Shown here in pieces: positions 1 to 10,689 of a stretch of 64,000 nucleotides of DNA. The stretch comes from Colocasia esculenta. Its lineage: Eukaryota > Streptophyta > Magnoliopsida > Alismatales > Araceae. The notes under the pieces are model-generated. The model was not told the origin of the DNA. It saw only the letters and a list, made by a program, of their open reading frames with translations, and searched no databases. A program made the position numbers and the translations under genes. Where the stretch lies: positions 66,019,207 through 66,083,206 of the forward strand of contig CM024766.1 of assembly GCA_014218235.1 (NCBI GenBank). The letters are read 5' to 3'. Positions within the stretch are counted from its first letter, which is position 1. Each line of letters starts with the position of its first letter.

Positions 1-612
1 TCATAAGTCATCAAGGAGCCAATTAATTCATCCACTTTCATTTTTGAGAGGTCTTTGGAATCTTCAATGACAGTGGCTTTGGTGTTCTAAGAGGATGGAA
101 GAGATCGAAGTATCTTCCTCACCAAGTCACTCTTCGAGTATTCCTTTTTGAGTCCTTTCAATCCATTTATGATTATCATGAATATAGAAAACATGTCTGA
201 AATGGTTTCATCATTATTCATTTTGAACATTTCATATTCTGAAACCAGCATGCTTACCTTTGATTCTCTTTACCTCGGACGTAGCTTCATAGATGAGCTC
301 AAGCTTGTCCCACATCTCCTTAGCTGAGGTGCATGTGGAGACTCTTGAGTACTCCTTTGGGTGGACGGCGCATTGCATCATATTGAGGGCACTCCAGTTG
401 AGTGTCCCCTTTGAGATTTGGTCCTTCGTCTAGGTATCCTCGTCCTCAGGCATTTCGTATGTTCCCTTTTTGACGATTTTCCATAGTTCGAAATTCTGTG
501 CGCAGAGAAAAACCTGCATCTGATTTTTCCAATAAGGATAGTCAGTGCCATCAAAGAAGGGTGGCCGGGTCACCGAGTGTCCCTCAGCCATGTACCCCTT
601 GTTAGACTCCAT
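1..612 (-). pseudogene. Broken gag (capsid) N-terminus of copia element A
   Basis: Gag forms the virus-like particle of the retrotransposon. The frame opens at the ATG at 612 with the typical copia gag start, including the motif RPPFFDGTDYPYW, and runs 60 residues to a stop at about 430. Homology continues below the stop in the same frame (residues such as CAVHPKEYSRV and EMWDKLEL), then a one-base indel near 250-270 moves it to another frame. The order and residues match the gag of F1 (39314-41335). The leader between PBS and ATG is short, about 60 bases. Non-functional as it stands; the 3' part of gag and all of pol are off the window. Confidence 0.85.
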
Positions 613-673
613 TTGATCGAGAGTCTCCTGATCGTAAGATCAAATAGACAAAGCAGTAAATCGGAGAAACTCG

Positions 674-685
674 GCTCTGATACCA
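674..685 (-). other. Primer-binding site of element A
   Basis: Reads TGGTATCAGAGC on the minus strand, the complement of the 3' end of initiator methionine tRNA, the usual primer of plant copia elements. It lies two bases inside the LTR end at 688, which fixes that boundary and the orientation. Confidence 0.9.
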
Positions 686-1421
686 ATTGAAGAGATGCAG
701 AATTCCCTAAATGGTAATTTAGAAGGGGGGGTTGAATAGATTACAGACAATTTAAAAGCTTAACGCCCTCTTTTTGCAATAGCACAGACAAATAAAGTGT
801 TGGCAATGATCGGACTATGTGTGGATGTGTGTTAGTGATTAACAGATGTATAAGCAAGTACTCAAACGTGTATAAATGTGTCGTGCCTACCAAACATCTA
901 ACGCAAATTCGTGCAAACCACGAGACACGTAGATTTTACGTGGTTCGGAGTACACAACTCGTGTATCCTACATCCATGGGCCACACACACACACAGAATC
1001 ACCTACTTATGAGCTAGTTCACGAACTACAACTCACACACGTGTTTATCTGATGTGAACCCACGATCAGATTAACACACACACACGTGTATCAAGCACAA
1101 CAACCGCTTGAAACACCACACACACACACAAGTATGGAATAGAAAGAACAGGGAAGGATTTGAGAGTTGAAGAACAAATCCAACAAGCAAACTCTTCCTC
1201 TAAACGTCCTTCTGGAGTCCAAGCTTCGACTTTGAGATCAGATGTTGATGTAGATGCTTGAATCCAAGGCGTCCAGACTTCACCTTCCGCTGCAAGAGTC
1301 TTCCGTTCTTGGTTCTGGGCGGTAGGTTGAAGCAGAGCAGCATAATAAGGCTTATTATGAGAACTCTTTAGGGTTTTTGCTTGGAGGCTGCTTGTGTACG
1401 AGATTTTTTTGTAAAAGGTTG

Positions 1422-1431
1422 CTTATATATG
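1422..1431 (-). promoter_or_regulatory. Putative TATA box of LTR A
   Basis: Minus strand reads CATATATAAGC. It lies about 80 bases downstream, in element sense, of the palindrome array and upstream of the conserved R/U5 block, as expected for the pol II start of genomic RNA. Position and composition only; no transcript evidence. Confidence 0.5.
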
Positions 1432-1516
1432 AGTGTTAACATATGGAGAGTCGTACTCCATAGAAACACTAAGTTTGGCAACTTGCAAAACTTCCCGTAA
1501 TATGTTCTCCGCTTGT

Positions 1517-1777
1517 CTGTTGACAGGTCTTGCATCTGCTGTCGATAGGCGAAGACAGCTTGTGAAGAACCAGAAGGCTGAAGGCTCTGACTGTGTGCAT
1601 CTGTCGACAGGTGCTCTGTTGCTGTCGACAGGTGCAGACCTTCCAGAGCTTTTGATCTTCGGACTGGTTGCATCTGTCGACAGGGTCACTCCTGCTGTCG
1701 ACAGGCAATGCCTTGGCAGAACTGGTTGCTTTCTGACTGTTTGTATCTGTCGACAGGTCCTTACTTGCTGTCGACTG
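1517..1777. promoter_or_regulatory. Array of paired CTGTCGACAG palindromes in LTR A
   Basis: Eight sites in four pairs: 1517/1539, 1601/1622, 1674/1695 and 1747/1768. Five are perfect CTGTCGACAG; CTGTTGACAG, CTGTCGATAG and CTGTCGACTG are one-base variants. Within the last three pairs the spacing is exactly 21 bp and successive pairs start exactly 73 bp apart. Sequence between the palindromes has diverged between repeat units while the palindromes have not. Function is not known; the layout suggests binding of a symmetric (dimeric) protein on one face of the helix. Confidence 0.8.
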
Positions 1778-2057
1778 GTACCTTGTCTTTTGACTTTTAC
1801 TTGATCTTTCAAGCTTGTTTTTGGCACATGTCTTACATGGTATATCTCCTACAAAAGTAAACATAATTAGTGAGATATTATGAGCATAAAATCAAGCATT
1901 GTATCAAGTTGTTATGACAAGTTATTGTTTGAAGATCTCATGCATTTAAAACTCAATTCACATTGTTTATCACTTGTTTGCATTGTACATCATTGCACAT
2001 CAATGTTCATCATCAAAAACATGTTGTATTGATTAATTAGAATGTGAGAACCCAACA

Positions 2058-3160
2058 TCCTTCTTGTTATTCTTCTTGCTGTTGAAGTTCTTCTAGTGGA
2101 GGATTTTCCTTTTCTTCTTCTTTTCTTCATCTTCAAGAGATGTTTTCTCCAGATCCCTGCACAAATCTTCAACACAATCTTCTTCTTCTATTCTTTTAAT
2201 AGAAGGGTTAGTCTCATCAAATAATATATGCCCATTTTGTTCTATGGTTAAAGTTCTCCTATTAAAAACTTTATATCCCCTAGATTTTGAAATATATCCT
2301 AACAAAAATCCTTCATCACTTTTAGCATCTAGCTTTCCTAAATTATCCTTACCATTATTCAAAATGAAACACTTACAACCAAAAGGTCGAAGATGACTGA
2401 TATTGGGCTTCTTTTCTTTGTAAAGCTCATATGGGGTCTTCTTTAGAATTGGTCTGATCTTGCACCTGTTGATGATGTAGCAAGCTGTGTTGACTGCTTC
2501 TGCCCAGAAATATCTTGGTAAATTGTATTCTGTGAGCATAGTTCTGGCCATGTCTAGCAGTGTTCTATTCTTCCTTTCTGCTACTCTATTCTGTTGGGGT
2601 GTTCTCGGTGCTGAAAAATTATGTTCAATTCCATTCTCTTCACAGAACTTTATGAACTCTTCATTCTTTAATTCTCCACCATGATCAAATCTGATGCTGA
2701 CAATATGAAATTTCTGATTCTTTTGTACCACTTTGCTGAACTTCAGAAAAATTGAAAAGATTTTTGATTTGGCTTCTAAGAAAGACACCGAAGTATATCT
2801 TAAGTAATCATCTACTATTACATAGCCATATACCTTTCCTCCAAGACTGACTGTTCTTATAGGTCCAAACAAATCCATATGAATTAGCTCCAAAGGCTTG
2901 GAAGTTGTGACAATTGTTTTGGACTGAAATGAAGTCTTGGTTTGCTTCCCTTTTACACAAGCTGTACATATTCCAGATTTCTTCAATTTCATTTTTGGAA
3001 GACCTTCAACTAGGTCATGCTTAATCAATTTCTTGATCACTGAAGTGCTTGGATGCCCCAATTTTCTATGCCACAAATCAGGTTCTTCACTCTTGGTAGT
3101 TGCAAGACATAAATTTATTTCTTTTAATTCTGCCAATTGTAATGTGTACAGATTCTTCAC
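2058..3160 (-). pseudogene. Copia integrase of element B, interrupted by A
   Basis: Integrase joins retrotransposon cDNA to host DNA. The frame from 3160 shows, in order, the GAG-pre-integrase zinc-binding region (WHRKLGHPS...; GICTACVKGKQT, giving H-H-C-C), then the catalytic core with the DDE residues: D in IHMDLFGP, D in FDHGGE and E in NRVAERKNRT. The copia GKL/KARFV-type C-terminal part (FGCKCFILNN, FLLGYISKSRGYKVFN) follows. The frame stops at 2093 and homology ends at 2057 where LTR A begins, so the RT is separated from it. The upstream frame is closed by a stop just before 3160. About 355 residues are open. Clearly broken. Confidence 0.9.
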
Positions 3161-3545
3161 TCTTTGAGCTTAAAACACAATTTTTCCATCCTTTTGAATA
3201 ATACATTTATCATTCTGAAATTTTACTAGGTGACCCTTATCACATAATTGACTGATGCTAATGAGATTATGCTTCAATCCTTCTACATACATGACATCTT
3301 CTATCAAATTCTTTTCTTTAGTGCCCATTGTTCCACATCCCAAGACCTTTCCTTTACCATTATCTCCATAGTGACTTGACCACTTTCTTCTTTAAAATTT
3401 GTAAACAACTTCCTATCACCTGTCATATGCCTTGAGCACCCACTATCCAAATACCATTTGGATGCTCTCAGCCGACCTTGCAAATAAAATTAAGTTGTAA
3501 CTTTTGGTACCCAAATTTTCTTGGGTCCTTAATAGTTAGTCTTAG
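3161..3545 (-). pseudogene. Protease / GAG-pre-integrase region of element B
   Basis: Aspartic protease that would process the polyprotein. The catalytic motif is visible as WYLDSGCSRHMTGD, with DSG encoded at about 3439-3447 on the minus strand. Several stops and frame changes occur between this motif and the integrase, including one at about 3168-3170. It lies between the second gag zinc knuckle and the integrase, the normal copia order. Not functional. Confidence 0.75.
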
Positions 3546-5305
3546 GAATCTAGTGCAAATGTCTGGTTGTGCATGTGCTAACGGTGTGTCCTAATTGATT
3601 GCAGTGACTACAACATAAATTAAAAGCATTCTTAACGTGTGCAGTGTTATTAAATTTTTGTTTTTGTTTATAAACATGCTGATTAACCGTTTTAAGATTT
3701 TTAATTCCTTTTTCTTTTACAAATTGAGGTATTGGATATTTTTCAGGATACACAACATTTTCTTCATTATGAGGAGGCGTATATCCTACTCTATATTTTT
3801 TCTTACCTGTCCTTGAGCCTTTTAATCTAACAAATAAGGATGTTTTACAGTTAGAGATTTTCTCTATAGTAGCTCTTAGGTAATTATTTTCTTCTTTTAA
3901 TTTTTCTTCATCCTTAAGTTCTTTTAAATTTGATTCTATTTCCATGATCTTACTGTTCTTTTAAATTTGATTCTATTTCCATGATCTTACTGTTTTTATT
4001 TTTTAAGTCCTCACACAATAGTTCATTTGCTCTTTTAGTTTCACTTAGACTATGTCCTAACCTTTATGCTTCATTTTTTAGAAAGGCATTAGCTTTTTCT
4101 TAATTTAGCAAATTTAACTTAACTATCTTCATTTGTTTGACTACTGTTTTGTATTTTTCATACAACTCATTGAAAGCATCTTCAAGACTATCAGAATCAG
4201 ATTCAGAACAAGAAGTAAACGATGTTTCAGAATTTACCTGATCTAGTCCTGCCATGAGGGCTAGATTTGCCTTTTCTTCTTCTTCTTCAGATTCTAAACT
4301 TGAGGAGTCTGAACTGGTGGCTTCTTCATTATCCCATGCTGCTGCCATTGCCTTTTTCTTGTATTTTCTGAACTTCTTTTCTTTGCCTTTCTTCTTGTCG
4401 GATCTTTATGCTTTATCCTTCTTCTTCAGCTTAGGACATTCAGATTTGTAATGTCCTGGTTGATTACATTCATAGTAGGTTGGCTCCTTCTTCTTATCTT
4501 TCTTGAAAAATCTCTTGGAGCTGAACTTCTTCTTCTTTGCAAGAATTCTTTGCAATTTCCTTGACAGCATTGCCTCATCATCACCGTCATCTGATTTCTC
4601 CTTAGAGTCTTCAGATGAAGAGGAATCTGCAACCTTCAAAGCATTTGGCATTTTCTTTTTCAGAGAATTTCCAGAAAATCTTTCCATGTTAATTTCATGA
4701 GCCATTAAGGATCCAATTAACTTATCAATAGAGAGTTGAGTTAGATCATGTACTTCCTCAATGGCAGTGACCTTAGGAGTCCAAACATTAGTTAAAGGTC
4801 TTAGGATTTTTCTTTCTGTTTCTTCATTAGTAAGAAATTTTCCTAGAGAGCATAGACCTACTATTATGTTTGAAAACCGATTGTACATCTGAGTGATGTT
4901 TTCATTAGGAAGCATTTTAAATTGTTCATATTGAGATACAAGAATGTCTATTCTTGTTTGTTTAACTCTATTGGTTCCTTCATACGTAACTTGTAGTTTA
5001 TCCCACATTTCTTTTGCAGTTCTACAAGCAGATAATTTGTTAAATTCTCTTTTGGAGAGGGAACAACATAGATAATTTTTAGCCTTATCATTTAAAAACA
5101 TATTTCTTTTATCAGCTATGGAAAGACTAGATGTGGATTCACCAATAATTTGGAAATCACCTTGTTCTATTACCTGCCATAGATCAAAATCTGTGGCACT
5201 GATGAAGCACTCCATCCGCATCTTCCAATACTGATAATCCTCACCATCAAAGAATGGTGGCCTTGTAATAGACTGGCCTTCATAGTTGTGAGCTTCAGCT
5301 GCCAT
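3546..5305 (-). pseudogene. Gag of Sirevirus element B
   Basis: Starts at the ATG at 5305, about 35 bases from the primer site, with MAAEAHNYEGQSITRPPFF. The first 299 residues are open: capsid domain, a Ser/Asp-rich linker, a Lys-rich patch, and a zinc knuckle whose first Cys is replaced by Tyr (YYECNQPGHYKSEC). A TAA at 4406 stops the frame, but homology continues in the same frame to 4100 (acidic coiled segment, LMAGLDQV...). A third open piece at 3550-3945 ends with a second, intact knuckle (CSHCNQLGHTVSTC). A 36-bp tandem duplication lies at 3919-3990. Same architecture as the gag of H at 35001-36772. Confidence 0.85.
3919..3990. repeat. 36-bp tandem duplication in gag of B
   Basis: The unit starting GTTCTTTTAAATTTGATTC occurs twice, head to tail, at 3919-3954 and 3955-3990, with no mismatch seen. 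The length is a multiple of three, so it would add 12 residues without shifting the frame by itself. Probably replication slippage. Confidence 0.85.
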
Positions 5306-5342
5306 CTCTTCTCAAATCTTTAGATTCTTCTAAGAAGACCTC

Positions 5343-5354
5343 GCTTTGATACCA
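5343..5354 (-). other. Primer-binding site of element B
   Basis: Minus strand reads TGGTATCAAAGC, one base off the canonical initiator-Met site, followed by GAGGTC. It sits two bases from the LTR terminus at 5357. Confidence 0.9.
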
Positions 5355-6121
5355 CTTGTTGAACCGAGATGGCACTAATGATGTCCTAGAGGGGGGGGGG
5401 TGAATAGGACTTCTTGTGCTTTTAAAATTTTATCTGAAATTAAACAGCACAAAACAAATCTATTAGATTTTAGTGTAGTGTGTGATTCAAATGTAAATTG
5501 GCGGAAACAATCACACAAGTGCACAAAGAGTTTTATCCTGGTTCGGCCCTTCCCACATGGAAGTCCTACGTCTAGTCCTCAAGCCAACCACTTAAGATTT
5601 CACTAACTGCCAAGAGAACTTGGCCTTCTCTCACCCTTGAGAAGTATTACAAGCCCACTTGCTCCCAAGCAAGTCTTCCCTTACCCTGGGTACAAGACTA
5701 CCTTTTACAAGGTCTTCCCTACATAAGAGGGGAACAGCAGGAACAATCCTCCTGCAGGATTACACAGAAACAAAATGTAAAGACTCTTGTGTGTTTGCCT
5801 CAAGAATGAGAAAACACACTGAATTCAGAAAGGAGAAAATAGTAAGACTTGTAATTCGATTCCTTTCAGAACTACAGAGGTGGACAGAAAGATATCAATT
5901 ACAAGTGCCACCCGAAACAAGACTTCTGTGATAAAGGAGAGAGCTTGGAGAATTTCTGAATGTGGAGCTCTCAATCTTGTAGCTTGGAAGAAGGCTTGTG
6001 GAGATCTCTTTTTGCTAGCAGAAGACATTTGAGAGTTGATGGAGTTGCTAGCTGGTCTCTGAAATTTCTAAGTGTTCAGATCCCTTAAGTGTATGAACAT
6101 TCTCCTTTCAAACTTTGGCTT

Positions 6122-6130
6122 CTTTTATAT
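6122..6130 (-). promoter_or_regulatory. Putative TATA box of LTR B
   Basis: Minus strand reads AATATAAAAG, at the same place relative to the conserved R/U5 block as CATATAAAAG in LTR H. Inferred from position only. Confidence 0.5.
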
Positions 6131-6888
6131 TCTTCAGAAGAATGTAGCCATTTAAAAAAATGGTTGTTGGGAATCTGGCTATTTGAGGAAAGACCTTTAA
6201 TCCTTTGGATGCTGGTTGAGGTTATTGTCCATAAGTCCTCCTGTCTTTGTCTCTTTCCAATGTCTTTAGATCAGGCTTGTAGCTTCACACCTAAGGGGTC
6301 AACTTCCAATTAATTACACTGATAAAGCCCATGCTAAAAACATGTCTAATAAATATCCTGCAGCAAAGACATGACAAAAAGACAGGGTACCTCCATACTT
6401 TTTGAGGTAGGTAAGTCATAGAAAAATAAAAAGTATAGAAACCTTGGACATATAGCTTTTCAAACCAATAAAGGATGGACAGACAGTTTGCAACAGAAGG
6501 TATGGACATGTTCTGACAGTGGTAGGTGAGCCTCTATCAGATGCCATGCGTCTGAAAATAATAAATGCAACATATCTTCTGAAATAAAGAAAATTCGGAC
6601 TACTGTCACAAAGCAAGGGATCAATTTGAACAGATGTATCAAATATATACATAGACAATTTTAGAAGAGTATTTGAGTATAATATGTCTTATCATGTCAG
6701 AATATATTAAATAATGTTAATCTGATAGGCAGAGAAAGTATTCAGTCAATGTAAGTTCTGACATAAATCATATTAAGAAGATAAAATGCTATGCAATCAA
6801 CATTTCATAAGTTGATAAAATATTATCTGCACAGAAAAACTACAAGTACAGGACTTGTCAATGAAGTTGGATTCAAAAGAGAGTGAAC

Positions 6889-7290
6889 TTCGACTCTAGG
6901 AGTCGGAGACAGAAACATGAGAATAGACTGATTTGACTTCATCAGAAGTTGCATTGAGATTATATCATTCAACTTAGAAAGTCGGATAGAAATAAGTCAA
7001 AATTCGACTTCCATGGAGTTAGGCAGAAACAAGATAGAGAATTCGACTTTAGAAGTAGTATACAGAAGAATTCGATTTCTGAGAATTGAAGTCCAAAATG
7101 AAGTATCTGACTGTATAGAGTCGGATTCAAAGGAGTTAGATTTCTAAGGTATTCAACTGTATGAAGTCAGAGTTTCCAGTCAGATATAGTGTGGTAGTCC
7201 GGACTTGGAAAATTTTCGAGATGATTTTGTGCAGAATTTTTCGATTCTAAAGAAGAGTCCACAGTCGGATTCATTGTGATACATAGAGTA
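6889..7290. promoter_or_regulatory. Cluster of TTCGACT / AGTCGGA motifs in LTR B
   Basis: Repeated short words TTCGACT and AGTCGGA, partly as inverted pairs (for example TTCGACTCTAGGAGTCGGA at 6889-6907), recur through about 400 bp, followed nearer the LTR start by two copies of GGACTT(G/C)GAAAATTTTCGAGAT (about 7200-7220 and 7278-7300). Less regular than the arrays in A, F, H, N and P but in the equivalent part of the LTR. Confidence 0.6.
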
Positions 7291-7462
7291 GTCTGTGGAC
7301 TTCGAAAATTTTCGAGATAAAGTTTGTCCAAACTATTTTCTATGGTATATAATTGATTTATTTAATTTGTAGAGAGTCTTTTAAAGGTTTTGTCATAGCA
7401 AAATCATGATATAATAATAATTTAAAATCTTAAATGATTTTCTTAGGGGTAGTTGCTCAACA

Positions 7463-8985
7463 GTTGTTGGTAGCCAGGAACTCTAATTTGTAGGCTTGTG
7501 GAATGGTGACACCCTCAGGTGATAGAAGAGCAATCCCGATACCCTTTCTATGAGAATTCAAAGCTCCATCGAAATATAACGTTCACATGGGATCAGATTG
7601 TCTAAGGGACATTAATTCTTCATCTGGAAACTCTGAACACACAGGATCAAATCGTGGAATAAGGTGATGAGCGAGATGTTCTACTATGGCATAGCCTTTG
7701 ATGGACTTCTGTTGACTGTAGGTGATTTCAAAGTAAGAGAGGAAGCTTTGCCAACGTGCTAGCCTATCAGTTAAGAAAGATTTTTCGAGAAGGAATTTGA
7801 TAGGATTCATGCGGGCGATGAGATGGACCTTGTGAGCAAGAAAGTAGTACTTCAATTTCTGCACTACCCATACGCGCACGGCACATGTCTTCTCCATTGC
7901 TATGTACCTTTGCTCAAAGGGGTTTAGAAGCTTTGACAAGTAGTATGCTGCCCTCTCCTTGCCTTCTTCATCCACTTGCATAAGGACAGCTCCTACAGAG
8001 TCCTCCAGGATGGATACATAAAGGATAAGTGGTTTGCCTGGTGTCGGCGGCCTTAGGACAGGGGGATTAGCCAAATATTCCTTAAGTTCGTCAAAAGCTG
8101 CCTGACACTTCTCATCCCAATGGAATTCGTCTCCTGGCTTGGTGAGGTCGTAGAAGGGTCTACACCTCTGTGAATGTTGGGAGACGAACCGATGAATAAA
8201 TTGTAGCCTCCCGATGAGTCCTCGAACTTCCTTCAAATTCTTGGGAGGGGGCATCTCTCTTATTGCCTTCGCCTTATTAGGATCTATCTCTATACCCCTC
8301 TTGCTCACAATGAAACCTAGCAACTTGCCCACTGAAACACCAAATACACACTTCTTGGAGTTCATTTTTAGCTGATACTCTCTTTACCTTTGCAGGACCT
8401 TAGTTAGAACCCCAGGATGCTCAATCATCGTCTTGGATTTCACTACCAGGTCATCCACATACACCTCAATAAAGATATGGATCATGTCATGAAAGATAGC
8501 CATCATAACTCTTTGATAAGTAGCTCCAGCATTCTTATGTCCAAAAGGCATGACGACATAGCAATAGGTTCCCCATGGTGTAGTGAATGAGGTCTTCTCT
8601 TGGTCTTCCTCAGCCAACTTGATCTGGTTGTACCCTGAGAAGCCATCCATGAAGAAGAGGGTTTCATACCCAGCCGTATTATCAATGAGCACATCAAGAT
8701 GAGGCAATAGGAAATCATCTTTAGGACACGTGCGGTTGAGGTTCTGGAAATCGATACAAATTCTGACTCTCCCGTCCTTCTTCATAACCGGGACAATGTT
8801 TACCACCCAATTTGGATATAGTAAGACTCTAATGAATTTGGCTTTGTGGAGCTTATCGACCTCATCTTTCATCTTCAAAGCCATTTGTGGGTGGAAACGT
8901 CTCAACAACTACTTAATGGCAATGGACCCCGGCTTAAGTGTAAGGCGGTGTTCAACAAGCACAGTGTCCTAGTCCGGCAGAAGGA
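7463..8985 (-). pseudogene. Tat-type Ty3/gypsy pol fragment (element C): RT, RNase H, second RNase H
   Basis: Reverse transcriptase of a gypsy element. From about 8908 down: RT with RICIDFQNLNRTCPKDDF, DGFSGYNQI, MPFGHKNAGATYQR and the catalytic YVDD; then the thumb (GFIVSKRGIEIDPNKA) and the first RNase H (YVSILEDSVGAVLMQ). Last comes the start of a second RNase H (TLYFDGALNSHRKGIGI, 7463-7590), cut by LTR B. Two RNase H domains in tandem are known from the Tat/Ogre group. The frame is continuous apart from three single stops that look like CAA, CAG and TGG turned to stops (about 8384, 8920 and 7583), plus probable further damage above 8950. Upstream protease and gag are not recognisable. 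Confidence 0.85.
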
Positions 8986-9412
8986 GTATCCGATGGAGAG
9001 TTCCTCCAAGTCAAGAGAAAGTGTGTACATAGAAACAAGTGTCCGACATTCTAGAGGAATTCTAGAACAGTGGAGCGTCAGTAACGGTATTGCCAAAACA
9101 TCACGAGAAAACGAAGACAAGTTCATTTAAAATAGGGTAATTTAATTATATAATTGAACTAAATTACCAGATGTATTATGAGATATTTTCACGCCAAGTT
9201 AAGCCATATTGGATGGTTCAAGTGTGTGCATGTGTAAAAGAAATCATAGATAGAAAGAGGTCATGTGCATGTATTTTAAATCATTCAATATACATATATT
9301 TTATAACAGGTGTATTTACTGCGTGTATGACTGTTAACAAAGGATATAAACACTGTAGAAAGTTAGAGCATGACAAAGCATGGGTGTTCATGCAAAAACC
9401 CTAGATCGCGAC
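8986..9412. other. Unassigned sequence between elements C and D
   Basis: No coding or RNA feature can be supported. The first 130 bases may be decayed polyprotein of element C; 9131-9412 is A/T-rich and unlike either LTR of D. It ends with CCCTAGATCGCGACGTACCCTA and then enters LTR D at about 9413. The expected left-hand piece of element E (its gag and 5' LTR) is not here. Confidence 0.5.
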
Positions 9413-10617
9413 GTACCCTAAGACCCCGAACACCTGAATGCCAGCCACGTACCCATCGCGTTAGCATGACGCGGCAGGTCTGGGGCGTGTTCAAGAGAAC
9501 GCGATGCCCCGATGTGTTGCTACCTGGTCGTGACTGGGAAACCCATCGCGACCACAGCCGAGTGCCCAAACAGGGCAACACCCAACATCCTAAAAACCCC
9601 ACAAAAGGATACAAATGGGAGGGGAAACATGGAGACATGTAAAACATGCTAAATATCATCCAAACCACCCCAACAACCCCATGCATGCCAAGGAAGGTAA
9701 AGCTACACTCTAATCCTCACATGCACCACATGAAACCCTCTTCGTGAACACCCCAACCCAAGCATGAATCCAACCAAACCAACATCATGTAATCAACACA
9801 CAAGGATCATGAAGCACAGTACACATCCTAAACAAGGATTCTAGGCTTGGAGAAGGGGTTTGGCCTTATCATGTTAAAGCTAGGGGAAGGATTGGGTTCC
9901 CTACCTCAATATGAAGATCCACCTAAGATGGGCCTCCTCGTAGGCTAGCACCCCTCCACCTCCGAGCTCCAATGCTCCAAATGCTGCCCACGAACCGAGC
10001 TCGACCTCCTCCTTCATGCACCAAGAGACGAAGAACCACGATGCAAGAAGAAGAAGAGGGAGATGAGGAAGAAGCAAAACCACACACACAACCATGTAAT
10101 AGATCCATGCACTTAACTACACCATGCAAACACACCCCACAAGGCCTTCCCAAACACTCCACGGAGCCACCAACCTTCGGAAATGCCGGAGGGAAGAAAC
10201 ACCAAAGGAAAGGCCAAAGGGGGTTTCTGCTCTCAGCCAGAGCAACTTAAACACAGACATTGGGAACTTGACGGACCTGGCCGTCGCATTACCAACGCTA
10301 ACGCGGCACCCACCTGCGTCGCGATCTAGAATAGTCAGCCAGTTAACCACCTAATCGACGTGCATGCAAAACTGACAGCAAGATCACGACGGCCAACCAT
10401 GTCGCATTCATGCATGCACTTCGACACGTGGTGCAACTGTCTCGACAGAAAGACGATAAGGAGACAGTCTACTGTCAGGGTCCTGTTGTGACAGGGGCGG
10501 TCGGCGCGTTCCGAAACATAACGCGACGGTCACCTATGTCGCGTTCAGAACGTGACTGGCCACCAGGCTGCGACCACAGCCAGGAAGGCAACCCCTAAAG
10601 GCAACGGGATGTTACAA
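9413..10617 (-). repeat. 3' LTR of element D, truncated
   Basis: Aligns with 17068-18260 of the 5' LTR over about 1.2 kb at a few percent divergence, from the terminal TGTAACATCCCG at 10617 down to AGACCCCGAACACCTG at about 9413. The R/U5 part found at 15696-17067 in the other LTR is missing, so a deletion or recombination removed the element's 3' end together with the left target flank. Small open frames here also occur in the 5' LTR and are shadows. Confidence 0.85.
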
Positions 10618-10652
10618 TCTAACCAACAAAAAAGACAATTTCATCCTCGAAA
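10618..10652 (-). other. Degenerate polypurine-tract region of element D
   Basis: Minus strand carries TTTCGAGGATGAAAT (about 10638-10652), a motif conserved just upstream of the 3' LTR in this gypsy group and also present in E at 21477-21493. The purine run normally touching the LTR is poor (TTTTTTGTTGGTTAGAT), so second-strand priming was probably already impaired. Confidence 0.65.
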
Positions 10653-10689
10653 TTAGGGCGAAACTAGGAGGAACAAAGAGTAAAAAAGG

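Larger units (their letters stand above)
1..2057 (-). mobile_element. Sirevirus-type copia element A, 5' end only
   Basis: A minus-strand LTR retrotransposon whose 5' LTR (688-2057), primer-binding site and start of gag lie in the window; the rest runs off the left edge. The LTR begins TGTTGGGTTCTC (reading down from 2057) and ends at 688 next to the primer site. Beyond 2057 the sequence switches abruptly to the integrase of element B, so A is inserted in B and is the younger of the two. The matching right-hand flank and target-site duplication are outside the window. Assignment to the Sirevirus group rests on gag similarity to elements B, F1 and H and on the LTR layout. Confidence 0.85.
688..2057 (-). 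repeat. 5' LTR of element A
   Basis: About 1.37 kb, TG...CA ends, bounded by the primer site on one side and by interrupted integrase sequence of B on the other. In element sense it holds an A/T-rich start, the palindrome array at 1517-1777, a TATA-like box near 1422-1431, a block with CTACGT/GGTTCGG (about 937-975 on the plus strand) shared with all Sirevirus LTRs here, and a C tract next to the terminus (AGGGGGGGTTGAATAG on plus near 723-738). The open frames across 1368-1864 are shadows of the repeats and are not genes. Confidence 0.85.
2058..7462 (-). mobile_element. Sirevirus-type copia element B, 5' half
   Basis: Minus-strand element with 5' LTR 5357-7462, primer site, gag 3546-5305, protease 3161-3545 and integrase 2058-3160. 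It is cut at 2058 by element A; the RT, RNase H and 3' LTR must lie left of the window. Its LTR start at 7462 abuts the RNase H of element C, so B inserted into C. The two-knuckle gag with a long coiled linker is the arrangement also seen in H and fits Sirevirus. Confidence 0.85.
5357..7462 (-). repeat. 5' LTR of element B
   Basis: About 2.1 kb; begins TGTTGAGCAAC at 7462 and ends GGTTCAACA at 5357 (element sense). Contains, in element sense, an A/T-rich start, a cluster of GTCGGA/TTCGACT motifs (6889-7290), a TATA-like box (6122-6130), the conserved block GACGTAGGAC...CCGAACCAGGATAAA (about 5533-5572) and a G/C10 tract just inside the end (about 5391-5400). Both termini are supported: the low end by the primer site, the high end by the abrupt return to RNase H sequence of element C. 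Confidence 0.85.

Noticed and set aside
1368..1864. Overlapping open frames on both strands of LTR A
   Set aside because: They cover the palindrome repeats, and overlap in several frames; no domain is visible.
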